Shown here one piece after another: positions 42,554 through 52,012 of a stretch of 59,394 nt of DNA. Both the position numbers and the translations under genes were made by a program. Every line of letters starts with the position of its first letter. The stretch's first letter is position 1. Source of the stretch: Photobacterium aphoticum. GTDB lineage: Bacteria > Pseudomonadota > Gammaproteobacteria > Enterobacterales > Vibrionaceae. A model generated the notes under the pieces. That model searched no databases, was not told the origin of the DNA, and saw nothing but the letters and a program-made list of their open reading frames with translations. Location of the stretch: assembly GCF_001029435.1 (NCBI RefSeq), contig NZ_LDOV01000023.1, positions 1 through 59,394 of the forward strand. Reading direction: 5' to 3'.

Positions 42554-42829
42554 TCAATCACGCTCAACGGCTAACACTTTTCCGCTGAACAAATCCATTT
42601 CAACTTCGACTTCCTGTCCGTCCGCATTACGCGCTTCGATTTCAATCTCATGCTCATCACGTTCCACTTTGATCTTACGGAAATCGTGATACCCCTGACT
42701 TTGCAGTAATCGCATCGCTTTTGGCACAGTCAGCTCTTTCACTGTCGGTTCAACCGGATCCGCCATCGCCGGCAAGGCCACCGCACTGGCCACGAGTAGC
42801 ACAGGTATTAGTTGTAGTTTTGATTTCAT
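42554..42829 (-). CDS. Periplasmic PepSY-domain protein
   Basis: A 91-residue secreted protein. Signal peptide about residues 1-23 (ending PAMA), then a single PepSY domain with VPKAMRLLQSQGYHDFRKI, VERDEHEIEIEA and the terminal FSGKVLAVERD. Small PepSY proteins often act near periplasmic peptidases or two-component systems; no such neighbour is present here. The function is unknown. Confidence 0.85.
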   Translation of the reverse strand: MKSKLQLIPVLLVASAVALPAMADPVEPTVKELTVPKAMRLLQSQGYHDFRKIKVERDEHEIEIEARNADGQEVEVEMDLFSGKVLAVERD

Positions 42830-42974
42830 AGGTTCACCTGCTTTTTGTCACTTCCATTTGGGTATACCAGAACTCCCATCCTACGCATACCAACCAGCAT
42901 CATTGCGTATTGCTGTCACAATATCGCATCATGCTGTCATGTTGCATATTATCAGCCTATTATGCGCGATGAGA

Positions 42975-42990
42975 TGTGAATAACATCACG
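42975..42990 (+). promoter_or_regulatory. CRP-like site upstream of fumC
   Basis: TGTGAATAACATCACG has the CRP dyad TGTGA-N6-TCACA with one mismatch. It is 168 bases before the fumC start and 146 before the PepSY gene start, in the divergent promoter region 42830-43157, which holds no gene. Confidence 0.45.
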
Positions 42991-43157
42991 CAATAGCAGT
43001 TTATTACTCAATTCTGACATATGATATTCGAATACCCTGCACCAATAATTAGACTTCACTGCATTCTGCGACTACAAACAAGGTATTTAGTAAAAATTCA
43101 TCCCATCTGCGTCAACACTCAGCCACCTCTCACATCACACTGTGATAAGGAGACAGG

Positions 43158-44546
43158 ATGACCCACGAATACCGAATAGAAACTGACAGTATGGGGGACG
43201 TTCAGGTCCCGAAAAATGCACTGTATCGTGCGCAAACCCAACGCGCCATCAACAATTTCCCCCTCAGCGGCATTCCCCTTCCCCCTCTGTTTATTCAAAC
43301 ATTGGCCTACATTAAACAAGCTGCTGCGCGAAGCAATCTGGAACTGGGGCTGCTGGAACACGATAAAGCCCACGCCATTATCGACAGTTGCCAATTAATC
43401 ATTGATGGGCAACACCTTGACCAATTTCCCATCGACACTTTCCAAACGGGCTCTGGCACCAGCTCTAACATGAATGCCAATGAGGTGATCGCAACCCTTG
43501 CCAGTATTCGCCTTGGTCACAGTGTGGATGCCAATGATGACGTCAACATGGGGCAAAGCAGTAATGACGTGATCCCGACAGCAATTCAAGTCAGTAGTGC
43601 CTTGGCTTGCCACTCACTCCTCTTCCCGGCCATCGATCATGCGATAGAAACACTCGCCGAGCGTATTGCTGCCATTGGTGATACCGTCAAAACTGGTCGC
43701 ACGCATTTGATGGATGCGATGCCCATTACACTGGGGCAAGAGTTAGCCGGCTGGCAAACCCAATTGCTCAAAGCCCGTAAAGGCATTGAACACGCCTTAG
43801 AAGAAGTCACGGCACTCGCCCAAGGCGGCACCGCAGTAGGAACGGGCATCAACACCGCACCGGAATTTGCCGTTATTTTTGCCAACAATATTTCCGTTTC
43901 CACCGAAGTAGAATTCACGGTCAGTGATAACTTCTTCTATAACCTCAGCAGCCAGGACGCTATTGTCGCTTTGTCTGGCCAAATAAAAACGGCTGCGGTC
44001 GCGCTGATGAAAATGTCTAACGATTTACGCTGGATGAACTCGGGGCCACTGGCCGGGTTACGGGAAATTGAATTGGAAGGGTTACAGCCAGGGTCATCTA
44101 TTATGCCGGGAAAAGTGAATCCCGTGATCCCGGAATCTACTGCCATGATCGCCGCACAAGTGATAGGAAACGATACCACTATCACCGTGGCAGGCCAGTC
44201 AGGTAATTTTCAATTGAATGTGATGCTGCCATTAATCGCACACAATATCTTGCAAAGCATTGAATTACTGGCCAACGGCTTAACTGTGCTCGCGGATAAA
44301 GCGCTGGCGACGTTTACGGTAAATGACGCCACATTACAGCAAGCCTTAGCGAAAAACCCCATCTTAGTGACGGCGTTAAACCCGATTATTGGCTATGCCA
44401 AAGCCGCAGCAATTGCAAAGAAAGCCTATGCAGAACAGCGAGAGATCATTGATGTAGCCGCAGAAGAAACCGAAATGAGTAGAGAGCAGCTCACCACCTT
44501 GTTAAACCCGTACCATCTGACACAAGGAGGCGTTGCCGATCAGTAG
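43158..44546 (+). CDS. fumC: Class II fumarate hydratase
   Basis: Iron-independent fumarase of the TCA cycle, converting fumarate and malate. The length, 462 residues, is normal. Key segments are DTFQTGSGTSSNMNANEV (about residues 95-112), MGQSSNDVIPTA, TGRTHLMDAMPITLGQEL and the superfamily signature GSSIMPGKVNPVIPE near residue 315. The start has an AAGGAGA ribosome site. It is an oxidant-stable isozyme in species that also have class I fumarase. Its stop is six bases from that of the convergent EAL gene. Confidence 0.96.
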   Translation: MTHEYRIETDSMGDVQVPKNALYRAQTQRAINNFPLSGIPLPPLFIQTLAYIKQAAARSNLELGLLEHDKAHAIIDSCQLIIDGQHLDQFPIDTFQTGSGTSSNMNANEVIATLASIRLGHSVDANDDVNMGQSSNDVIPTAIQVSSALACHSLLFPAIDHAIETLAERIAAIGDTVKTGRTHLMDAMPITLGQELAGWQTQLLKARKGIEHALEEVTALAQGGTAVGTGINTAPEFAVIFANNISVSTEVEFTVSDNFFYNLSSQDAIVALSGQIKTAAVALMKMSNDLRWMNSGPLAGLREIELEGLQPGSSIMPGKVNPVIPESTAMIAAQVIGNDTTITVAGQSGNFQLNVMLPLIAHNILQSIELLANGLTVLADKALATFTVNDATLQQALAKNPILVTALNPIIGYAKAAAIAKKAYAEQREIIDVAAEETEMSREQLTTLLNPYHLTQGGVADQ

Positions 44547-44552
44547 ATGCGA

Positions 44553-45452
44553 TTATGATTCTGTTAGCAGTAACTTTTCAGGCGACATCGAAGGGATATT
44601 AGGCATGTCAGATTGCCCGACAATTTTAGGGTGACCCGTATAGTAGCCCTGCAGAAGATCGGCCCCCAGAGCGATGGCCGTCTGAAAAGCCCGTTTGTTT
44701 TCAACGCCTTCAATCAATACCTTGGCATTGATCTCGCGCGCCACCTGAATAGCATCCAGCATGGGCGTCAACTGTCCATCAAGATACTGCTGCAATAAAG
44801 ATTGATCGATCTTGATCAGTCCCGGCATCACCGCACGCGTACGGATTTCTGACGATCCCTGCGAACCATAGTCATCAATGGCGATTTGTAATCCATCCTG
44901 ATGCATCGCTCGAATCGCATTCACCAAGTTTATATCGTCATCGCAATAATGCTCCAATATCTCAATAAAAATATGGTCAGGCGATAACCCTAATTCCAAA
45001 ATACGGGGAATTAATAATGACTGTTTAAAGGCCGGCCGTAAGCTATCGATAATAGCGACCGGTGTCATATTAATAAAAAGCTTTGAATCCGAAAAAAACT
45101 CAGCAAAATTCCTTAGGTGTATCACTCTTGCTAAGCGATCGATATTAATAAGATGCGCTTCAATATTTTGATACATACGGATCATATCACCCGTATTCAC
45201 CAATTCGCCGTCTTCAGTGTACATTCGCATGAGGGCTTCATAAGCATACAACTCACCACTTGGCGTCACAATTGGCTGAAAAGCGCTTTTTAACAATAAG
45301 TTATGATAAGTAGCACAATAAGAACCGTCCTCAAGGCACGTTACGTACTGCTCTAACTCTTGTCGCGTCCTTAATACTTTTTCCACTCGAGGCCCAATTT
45401 CACTGATGACTAACCCATCAAAATAAACATTATTATTTTGTACTAAAGCCAT
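44553..45452 (-). CDS. Cytoplasmic EAL-domain phosphodiesterase
   Basis: A 299-residue stand-alone EAL protein likely to hydrolyse cyclic-di-GMP. Catalytic residues are present: AYEALMRMY, LFINMTPVA, IFIEILEHYCDD, IDDYGSQGSSE, IKIDQSLLQ, LIEGVENKRA and LLQGYYTGHP. The N-terminal 50 residues have no membrane helix or known sensor domain; they include ISEIGPRVEKVL and a cysteine pair (CLEDGSYC). It is convergent with fumC and monocistronic. Confidence 0.93.
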   Translation of the reverse strand: MALVQNNNVYFDGLVISEIGPRVEKVLRTRQELEQYVTCLEDGSYCATYHNLLLKSAFQPIVTPSGELYAYEALMRMYTEDGELVNTGDMIRMYQNIEAHLINIDRLARVIHLRNFAEFFSDSKLFINMTPVAIIDSLRPAFKQSLLIPRILELGLSPDHIFIEILEHYCDDDINLVNAIRAMHQDGLQIAIDDYGSQGSSEIRTRAVMPGLIKIDQSLLQQYLDGQLTPMLDAIQVAREINAKVLIEGVENKRAFQTAIALGADLLQGYYTGHPKIVGQSDMPNIPSMSPEKLLLTES

Positions 45453-45862
45453 AATAACGATGATTTAACGTTACGTCACACTTTAACTGATGACAAAACA
45501 ACCATTGTGTATGTTTTGTCTCATTAATAAAACAATGAAACGAGACAATACTGAAACAAAAAATCAGGCAAATGAGAGAATATGCCTTATTTTTAACCTA
45601 ATTAGCGAAAATTACAGCTTATTAACAAAGATAATATCTTCACACGCTTTTTACCGTTTCACCGTCATTATATCATCAAACGCCAAAAAAATGGCACATC
45701 ACACTATACAACCTACTTTCACCCAGTCGTGCACGCCCCTCACTGCAATTTATCGGGGGCAAGTAATGATCTCTGCGACCGGTCAGGGTAAAATCCCCAG
45801 CCATAATGTGCCCACCACATAAATGACGGTGCGGCGTACTTACAGCAACGATAGATCAGCCT
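45453..45862. other. Promoter region between the EAL and pseudouridine synthase genes
   Basis: No gene. The left half is very AT-rich. The right half (about 45745-45860) is GC-richer and holds GGTCAGGGTAAAATCCCC, loosely like part of an FMN riboswitch, but the remaining RFN helices are absent. Confidence 0.4.
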
Positions 45863-47554
45863 ATGCATTCCCCTGAACATTGTTTTACTCCCTTTAAGGC
45901 CAATATTGATGCCTTTGCCCTGCCAGAGCGTTTTAACTTTCCGTTCTACTACGAGCCCCACCCGCTGTGCTTGTTAGCCGCAGAAGAGCTGCAACAGCAC
46001 CTGTTAACGCAAGCGGATTGGCAACACAACTTTGGCTTGGATGCAGATCAAGGCGAAGATAGCGCTAACGCCATTGGCAAGATGTTCGGGGTACTGCTTG
46101 TGCGCAGCCCAGAAGGTGAGATCGGCTACCTGTCAGCCTTCTCTGGCAAAATGGCCGATCAAAACCTGCTGCCTGGCTTTGTGCCGCCGGTATTTGACAT
46201 GCTGACTGAAGGCAGTTTCTTTCTAACCGAACAAGTGGAAATCAATGCCATCACACACCGTATCGAGGCTCTGACCACCGATCCAACGGCAGTCGCACTG
46301 AAAAAAGCACTGAAAGCGGAAAAGCATGCCCGAGATGAAGCACTGAAAACCCATCGCAGCAACATGGTTGAAGCGCGTAAAGTGCGTAAGGCACTCCGTG
46401 AAAACAGTGCTGCTCTCTCTCAGGAAGAGCGTCATGAGCTGAAGCAACGCTTAAGCCAGGAAAGCGTGATTGAGAAGCTGCAACTGCGTGATCTGAAGCT
46501 GGAATGGGAAGCACGCGTGAATCAGTTGCAAACCGAGCTGGATGCACTGACCGCTGACGTTGCCCCGCTGAAACAAGAGCGCAAAGATCGTTCTTCCGCG
46601 TTGCAGAAAAAACTGTTCGCTCAATACCGCTTCCTGAACATTAACGGTGAAGAAAAAGATCTGGGTGATATCTTTGCTGATACCACACAAGGTGTGCCAC
46701 CTGCCGCTGCCGGTGAGTGTGCCGCCCCTAAACTGCTGCACTACGCCTTCAAATGGGGCTTTACGCCGCTGTCGATGGCAGAGTTTTGGTGGGGGATCTC
46801 GCCGAAATCAGAAATTCGCCGCCACAAGAACTACTACCCCGCGTGTCAGGGTAAGTGTCAGCCTATCTTGACTCACATGCTGTCAGGCATGGACGTGGAC
46901 GAAAACCCGCTCCAGCATAATCCGGCGGAAGGCAAAAGCATTGACATCATCTACCAAGATGACGATATGGCGGTGGTAAACAAACCTGCTGAATTCTTAT
47001 CCGTACCGGGAAAAATGGTGGAAGATTCCGTTTACCTGCGCATGAAGCAGCAGTTTCCCGATGCGACCGGCCCCTTGATTGTACATCGCCTGGATATGTC
47101 GACCTCGGGTCTCATGGTGATTGCCATCAGCAAACGGGCGAACAAGAGCCTGCAGAAGCAGTTCATTCAGCGCACAGTGCAGAAAACGTATACCGCACTG
47201 ATTGACGGTGTACTCACCCAAGACAGCGGCCAGATCAACCTGCCAATGCGCGGCGATCTTGATGACCGCCCGCGTCAGTTAGTGTGTTATGAACACGGCA
47301 AGCCGGCAGAAACCACCTATGAAGTGATCAGCCGTACCGACAAACACACCAAAGTGCGCCTATACCCTAAAACAGGCCGTACTCACCAGCTGCGAGTGCA
47401 TTGTGCCCACAGCCTTGGCCTGAATATGCCCATCATTGGTGATGACTTGTACGGTGTGAAAGCCAACCGCCTGCATTTACATGCTGAGACTTTAGAGCTG
47501 ACCCACCCGATCACCCACGAGCCAATGCGTTTCCACGTGGATGCCGAGTTTTAA
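45863..47554 (+). CDS. RluA-family pseudouridine synthase with long N-terminal region
   Basis: A 563-residue protein. The C-terminal part (about 360-555) is an RluA-type catalytic domain: IIYQDDDMAVVNKPAEFLSV, then VHRLDMSTSGLMVIA with the catalytic Asp (near residue 412), and KTGRTHQLRVHCAHSLGLN. The N-terminal 350 residues are not in standard RluA; the stretch about 130-260 is a charged coiled coil (KKALKAEKHARDEALKTHR, LKQRLSQESVIEKLQLRDLK). A cysteine-bearing segment, YYPACQGKCQPILTHML, precedes the catalytic domain. It should modify uridines in rRNA or tRNA, but the target is not known. Its own terminator follows. Confidence 0.9.
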   Translation: MHSPEHCFTPFKANIDAFALPERFNFPFYYEPHPLCLLAAEELQQHLLTQADWQHNFGLDADQGEDSANAIGKMFGVLLVRSPEGEIGYLSAFSGKMADQNLLPGFVPPVFDMLTEGSFFLTEQVEINAITHRIEALTTDPTAVALKKALKAEKHARDEALKTHRSNMVEARKVRKALRENSAALSQEERHELKQRLSQESVIEKLQLRDLKLEWEARVNQLQTELDALTADVAPLKQERKDRSSALQKKLFAQYRFLNINGEEKDLGDIFADTTQGVPPAAAGECAAPKLLHYAFKWGFTPLSMAEFWWGISPKSEIRRHKNYYPACQGKCQPILTHMLSGMDVDENPLQHNPAEGKSIDIIYQDDDMAVVNKPAEFLSVPGKMVEDSVYLRMKQQFPDATGPLIVHRLDMSTSGLMVIAISKRANKSLQKQFIQRTVQKTYTALIDGVLTQDSGQINLPMRGDLDDRPRQLVCYEHGKPAETTYEVISRTDKHTKVRLYPKTGRTHQLRVHCAHSLGLNMPIIGDDLYGVKANRLHLHAETLELTHPITHEPMRFHVDAEF

Positions 47555-47616
47555 CTGATCTGGTTTAACTAACCAGCTTTAACCGCTCGACAATGTCCAG
47601 CTAGCGCAAAAACAAA

Positions 47617-47652
47617 AACACCCCAGCAGATGACTCTTCTGGGGTGTTTTTT
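47617..47652 (+). terminator. Terminator after the pseudouridine synthase gene
   Basis: Ten-base stem AACACCCCAG / CTGGGGTGTT with a 12-base loop, then TTTT. Confidence 0.9.
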
Positions 47653-47706
47653 ATGATCGTATTGAAGGCGCTTTTACATCACTGACGCATCGTATTATAT
47701 ATACGA

Positions 47707-48246
47707 TTATGCGGTCGCCGCGACCGGCTCATCTTCTTTCTGGGTGATCAGTTTGTAAGACATGATACCAATCACCATCGCCTTGATGATCATCATCTGC
47801 GGGTTGCCATAGTAGCCCACCATACCGACCAAACCGGAAATCAGCATCAGTACACGGTACTTACGCAGGCTGGTCATGTAGATAGCTGCCAGGATGACAC
47901 CCAGATCCGCAAACTGGAATGCCACAGCCAACGTCGGTTCAGCAATGAACGACGACACTGCAAAGTACAGAATAGTCAAAATACCCAGACCCATTGCTGC
48001 ACCCAACGCCATGATCAGCTTATGTGAGACCGTGGTGAAGTCTTTGGCATAACGGTAAGTGTTAATGCTGGCCACTGATAGGTTCAGAATGACTTTGGCA
48101 TGCCACCCCATCAAAAACGCCCAAATAATATCATTGGCCGCAGAACCAAACGCCGCAAAACGCGTCGCTTTCATACTGTTAAAAATGGTCAGAGAGATAT
48201 AAAAAGCAACACTCGTCCAGCCCAGTACGTCAACAACTACATCCAT
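47707..48246 (-). CDS. Multi-pass inner-membrane protein (YgjV-like)
   Basis: A 179-residue hydrophobic protein with five or six helices. The ATG at 48246 follows a GGGGAA ribosome site and opens with MDVVVDVLGWTSVAFYISLT; the longer frame to 48342 adds 32 residues through sequence that looks untranslated. The pattern, a short helix pair, then GSAANDIIWAFLMGWHAKVILN and a late LMLISGLVGMVGYYGN, resembles the YgjV/Imp inner-membrane family, whose function is unknown. The assignment is tentative. Confidence 0.7.
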   Translation of the reverse strand: MDVVVDVLGWTSVAFYISLTIFNSMKATRFAAFGSAANDIIWAFLMGWHAKVILNLSVASINTYRYAKDFTTVSHKLIMALGAAMGLGILTILYFAVSSFIAEPTLAVAFQFADLGVILAAIYMTSLRKYRVLMLISGLVGMVGYYGNPQMMIIKAMVIGIMSYKLITQKEDEPVAATA

Positions 48247-48584
48247 TCCCGTTCCCCGTAGGTCATCAATCTTAGGGCTAGATAGTAATGGGATAGCACC
48301 GAGTAAACAAGCACGTTTTTTCAATATATTAGTGACAAACACTGCCTGTATTTATATGACAATATTTTTATCCATAAACAACAATTGATTACAAAATAAC
48401 CACCCAGCATGAAAACAAAGCATTTTTTCACTCCGCACATGAAATGCCCCTAGTCTATGAAAGGTTATCCACAGATTCTGGGGATAATGTGTGGCTATTC
48501 CTGTCTATATCCTTTGACACATTTACTCACAAAATACCGTTCCCCCATAACCGATCGCCCATCACTGTGCGCCATGTACGGGAC
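48247..48584. other. Intergenic region with a single DnaA-type 9-mer
   Basis: No gene supported. It contains the upstream region of the YgjV-like gene and one perfect TTATCCACA (48465-48473). A single copy is near chance expectation in a window this size. Confidence 0.5.
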
Positions 48585-48878
48585 TCACGATGAGAGAAAA
48601 GCCAAGCCGTACAGGCACACGGTATTGAGTCCGCACATTGCTGTCACTGCCAGCCACTTTTTCGCCGCCCTGCCTTGTCGTAGATGTATCAACAATGCGA
48701 CGGCCAATAACAGGCATGTGGCAACACCAGCATATAAGGCGTTTCGCAACATCAGCAGCGTAAACCCCTCCCCCCCATCAGGCATATAATTCGCCCAATA
48801 GTAAAAGGCGATACCCAACACGACCCAGCTGGGCCCTGTGCCCCATACCAGATACTGCCGAAAGGATTTCGGTACCAT
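48585..48878 (-). CDS. Small membrane protein of unknown function
   Basis: A 97-residue protein with three predicted membrane helices: WGTGPSWVVLGIAFYYWANY, ALYAGVATCLLLAVALLIHL and the C-terminal WLAVTAMCGLNTVCLYGLAF. The ATG at 48878 has AAGGAG eight bases upstream and is preferred to the in-frame ATG at 48932, which lacks such a site. I do not recognise the family. It is divergent from the patatin gene, 246 bases apart. Confidence 0.65.
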   Translation of the reverse strand: MVPKSFRQYLVWGTGPSWVVLGIAFYYWANYMPDGGEGFTLLMLRNALYAGVATCLLLAVALLIHLRQGRAAKKWLAVTAMCGLNTVCLYGLAFLSS

Positions 48879-49124
48879 GTTCACAACTCCTTTGTGAGAT
48901 TGACTACTTAACGATGAATGTGCACGTATCATACTCTACTTTCATACTGCCCAGCCCCATTTTATCCGTAGAATCATCGACATCCTCACTTTATTCGCAA
49001 ACGATACACCGCCCGTTGTATCAGGCTTGTTAGGTAACGCTGACTACAGCCATAGCTAAAACTGAATATCTTTCTGAAAAAAACAGGCGTAATCTAGCCC
49101 AGCAATTAGATCCAGAGGTAAGTA

Positions 49125-50006
49125 ATGTATTTTGAAAATGGTCGCGCATTGATCGTGGAAGGCGGTGCAATGCGAGGAATTTTTGCCAGCGGAGTGCTTG
49201 ATGCCTTCTTGGCAGAACAGTTTCAGCCTTATGACTTTGCCATTGGCGTCTCTGCCGGTGCATCCAACTTGTTAGGATACCTTTCCAACGCGCCTAAACG
49301 CAGCTACAACGTCATCACAGAATTGGCGACCAGCAAAACCTTCTATAACCCTCGTCGCTTTTTACAAGGCGGTGATTTGGTGGATATTGAATGGTTATGG
49401 GAAGCGGCGGGCGAGCAGTATCCGATTGATAAATCCACCTTGTTATCCAATATCCCTTTATGGGCAACGGTGACGAACGTAGACACTGGCCATGCCGACT
49501 ACTACCGCATCAATGCTGATAACATGAAAAACGCCATGATTGCGACAGCAGCACTGCCGATCGCCTACAAATCACCACCGTGTTTTTCTGGCGGTTGCTA
49601 TACCGATGGCGGCGTGGCCGATTCCATTCCGGTAAAAGAAGCCTATCGTCGTGGTGCCCGTGACATTACCGTTATCCTGTCACACCCGCTGAGTTACCAC
49701 ATGAACCCAGCCAAGCACCCATGGATGATGAAAAAAATGCTGTTCCGCTATCCGGGCATTGCGGATGCGATGATCCACCGTTCAGAACACTACAACGCTG
49801 CGCTGGATTTCATTCGCAATCCACCCGCAGATACCACGGTAAAAGTGCTGGCTCCACCAGAAGGCTTTGACATTAAACGACTGACGATGAACAAAACCCA
49901 TTTAGATAAAGGCTACCAGATGGGGATTGAGGCGGGCCAAGCCCATATGCGTAACCTGCAAGGTTTGCACGGGTTGGATGACGAGAACTGCCACTTCTGT
50001 ATCTAA
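49125..50006 (+). CDS. Patatin-like phospholipase (YjjU-like)
   Basis: A 293-residue serine lipase/acyl hydrolase. The patatin signatures are complete: ALIVEGGAMRGIFASGVLDA (oxyanion loop), IGVSAGASNLLGY (nucleophile Ser in GVSAG) and CYTDGGVADSIP (catalytic Asp in DGG). The overall length and C-terminus (MRNLQGLHGLDDE and a Cys pair) resemble the E. coli YjjU group. No signal peptide, so cytoplasmic. The substrate is not known. It is followed by an unusual terminator with a repeat-filled loop. Confidence 0.9.
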   Translation: MYFENGRALIVEGGAMRGIFASGVLDAFLAEQFQPYDFAIGVSAGASNLLGYLSNAPKRSYNVITELATSKTFYNPRRFLQGGDLVDIEWLWEAAGEQYPIDKSTLLSNIPLWATVTNVDTGHADYYRINADNMKNAMIATAALPIAYKSPPCFSGGCYTDGGVADSIPVKEAYRRGARDITVILSHPLSYHMNPAKHPWMMKKMLFRYPGIADAMIHRSEHYNAALDFIRNPPADTTVKVLAPPEGFDIKRLTMNKTHLDKGYQMGIEAGQAHMRNLQGLHGLDDENCHFCI

Positions 50007-50053
50007 GATTTCTCGTCAAAAAGCAGAAAACAGAAAGCAAAAAACAGATAAAA

Positions 50054-50134
50054 AAGAGGCTGCACCTTTTTACATTGAGTAACTACATCGAGTAACTACA
50101 TCAAGTAACTAAAAGCACAGCCTCTTCTGTTTTT
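50054..50134 (+). terminator. Terminator with tandem repeats in its loop
   Basis: Arms AAGAGGCTG (50054-50062) and CAGCCTCTT (50118-50126) are followed by CTGTTTTTG. The loop is 55 bases instead of the usual 4-8, because it holds three 13-base repeats. It lies between convergent genes. Confidence 0.65.
50072..50110. repeat. Three tandem 13-base repeats
   Basis: ACATTGAGTAACT, ACATCGAGTAACT and ACATCAAGTAACT directly abut each other. The units differ by one or two bases. Confidence 0.9.
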
Positions 50135-50163
50135 GTTATCGCGTACTTTGCTCGATTAAGCTA

Positions 50164-50628
50164 TTACGACTCTTTACTGTTACGCGGTGTTAGCTCATTC
50201 AGCGGCAGCCAATTCACCGCCACGCCAGATTGCTCAAACATCTCTTGGCTCACGCGAATTTTATCACCCCAGCGAGACAAAAAGTCTTCCGATTGCTCCG
50301 GACAATGTACAGCGGTAATCCCTGTTTGAATGATTTTCGCCGCACAGTTAGGGCAAGGGAAATGGGTCACCCAAATCTCACACCCCGCCAAGTCACGCTT
50401 AGCAAACAAAATCGCGTTTTCTTCCGCGTGCAACGTTTTCAGCAGTTTCATCTCGCGGTCATCCGTATCCGCGCTGTCTGACACACCGTGTGGGTAGCCG
50501 TTAAAACCAACGGATACAATACGGTTGCCTTGTGTGATGACTGCACCCACCTGAGTCGACGGGTCTTTACTCCATGACGCGACCAGCTCAGCCATTTGAA
50601 AAAAGCGCACAGCCCATTTTGAAATCAT
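50164..50628 (-). CDS. Cytidine/deoxycytidylate deaminase family protein
   Basis: A 154-residue zinc-dependent deaminase, probably acting on dCMP to give dUMP for thymidylate synthesis. The catalytic motif LHAEENAILFA (His and Glu) and the zinc-binding HFPCPNCAAKIIQ (PCxxC) are intact, and SKDPSTQVGAVI near the start is typical of the ComEB/dCMP deaminase type. Conserved GVSDSADTDDREM replaces the longer zinc insert of T4-type enzymes. Single gene, convergent with the patatin gene. Confidence 0.88.
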   Translation of the reverse strand: MISKWAVRFFQMAELVASWSKDPSTQVGAVITQGNRIVSVGFNGYPHGVSDSADTDDREMKLLKTLHAEENAILFAKRDLAGCEIWVTHFPCPNCAAKIIQTGITAVHCPEQSEDFLSRWGDKIRVSQEMFEQSGVAVNWLPLNELTPRNSKES

Positions 50629-50824
50629 GCTCTTTACCTTTTTTATTCATCATAAAAGACGCATTGCAGCGTTGCCGCCCCTTATTCGAGCCGGCAACGC
50701 TGCAATCATGGCTACATTCTGCAAAACTTATGCACAGGGCTCAAGTCTTACCACTGGATCGCACCACAACAGCGTCCGTTCACGTCACGTTTGCTGATAT
50801 TGCCATCAACCCTGTATACGTTGC

Positions 50825-52012
50825 TTAACGCCACGCCAATACGCGTACTTCGTTGCCCTCTTCCGGATTCGCCGGAATATTCATCGACAGCAAGAAAGAA
50901 ATGACCGCCATACCCGCACCGGCCAAGAACACGGTTGCTGGCGATGTCAGCCACAGCACACCAAAGGTCACCGGGATCACCACCGCTGCAATATGGTTAA
51001 TGGTGAACGATACGCCTGCCGTAGAGGCCATATCTGCCGGATCAGCAATCTTCTGGAAGTAGGTTTTCATTGCCAATGCCAGCGCAAAGAATAAGTGGTC
51101 AATCACGTACAGTGCCGCACCCATTTCTGCGGTTTCTACAAACGCGTAACCCACAAAAACAAATACCAAGCCCACATATTCAAACATCAATGCATTGCGT
51201 TCACCGACACGGCCGATGAAGCGCCCGATCTTCTTCGCGAATAACCAGTTGAAGAAATAGTTAGCCAAAAATAGCAGCGTGATATCTGCAGCAGAATAGC
51301 CGAACTTCTCGACCATCAAGAAGCCTGCAAATACCATGAAGATCTGGCGACGCGCACCGCTCATAAACGTTAATGCGTAGTACAACCAGTAACGCTTACG
51401 TACTACCAATTTCTTGGTCTGTGGGGTGCCTTCCGGGAAGTGTGGGAAAGCAAGCGCCACGAAGATCAGCAGCAAGAACGCAACAGAACCGGTGATCAAG
51501 TACACCCACTTGTACTCCATCTGAAACTGTTCCAGCATCACCCACAACGCACCATAAGTACACAGAGACGTGAATGCGCCAACCGAAATCAACTTACCCA
51601 GCACTTCTGGTGCTTCTTCTTTGTTCAGCCACTGCAGTGACAGTGACTGCTTCAGTGTTTCAAAGTAATGGAAACCGATCGACATGATCATGGTGGTTGC
51701 TAACAGGCCAGCCACCGACGGGAAGAAACCGGTAATGGCCACGCCCAATGTCAGCATCGCCAGCGACAAAATAATGAAGCGTTGTTCACGAATAAACATC
51801 AGCACAAACACCGCCGTGAAAGCCAAGAAGCCCGGAATTTCACGCACACTCTGTAGCAGACCGATATCAGCGCCGGTAAATGCGGCCTTTTCAACCACAA
51901 AGTTATTCAGTAGTGCCTGCCAGCTCGAAAAGGCAACAGGAACGATAATGGAAATAAGAATGAGAAAGTTTTGCGGCGTTCTCCACCCATCGGGGAAGCG
52001 TTTTGAGAGCAT
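50825..52012 (-). CDS. Major facilitator superfamily transporter
   Basis: A 395-residue permease with about twelve helices in two halves, separated by a cytoplasmic loop near residues 195-215 (FPEGTPQTKKLVVRKRYW). VREIPGFLAFTAVFVLMFIREQRF resembles the first MFS cytoplasmic loop. The second half contains FMSGARRQIFMVFAGFLMVEKF, and a charged KKIGRFIGRVGERNAL loop equivalent to the second MFS loop. The substrate cannot be inferred. It is transcribed in the same direction as the cytochrome c' gene, 152 bases downstream. Confidence 0.88.
   Translation of the reverse strand: MLSKRFPDGWRTPQNFLILISIIVPVAFSSWQALLNNFVVEKAAFTGADIGLLQSVREIPGFLAFTAVFVLMFIREQRFIILSLAMLTLGVAITGFFPSVAGLLATTMIMSIGFHYFETLKQSLSLQWLNKEEAPEVLGKLISVGAFTSLCTYGALWVMLEQFQMEYKWVYLITGSVAFLLLIFVALAFPHFPEGTPQTKKLVVRKRYWLYYALTFMSGARRQIFMVFAGFLMVEKFGYSAADITLLFLANYFFNWLFAKKIGRFIGRVGERNALMFEYVGLVFVFVGYAFVETAEMGAALYVIDHLFFALALAMKTYFQKIADPADMASTAGVSFTINHIAAVVIPVTFGVLWLTSPATVFLAGAGMAVISFLLSMNIPANPEEGNEVRVLAWR

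Noticed and set aside
45751..45802. FMN riboswitch-like GGGTAAAATCCCC upstream of the pseudouridine synthase
   Set aside because: The other RFN helices are absent and the downstream gene is not flavin-related.
48465..48473. Perfect DnaA box TTATCCACA
   Set aside because: A lone 9-mer is expected by chance about once per two windows of this size; no cluster or AT-rich unwinding element nearby.
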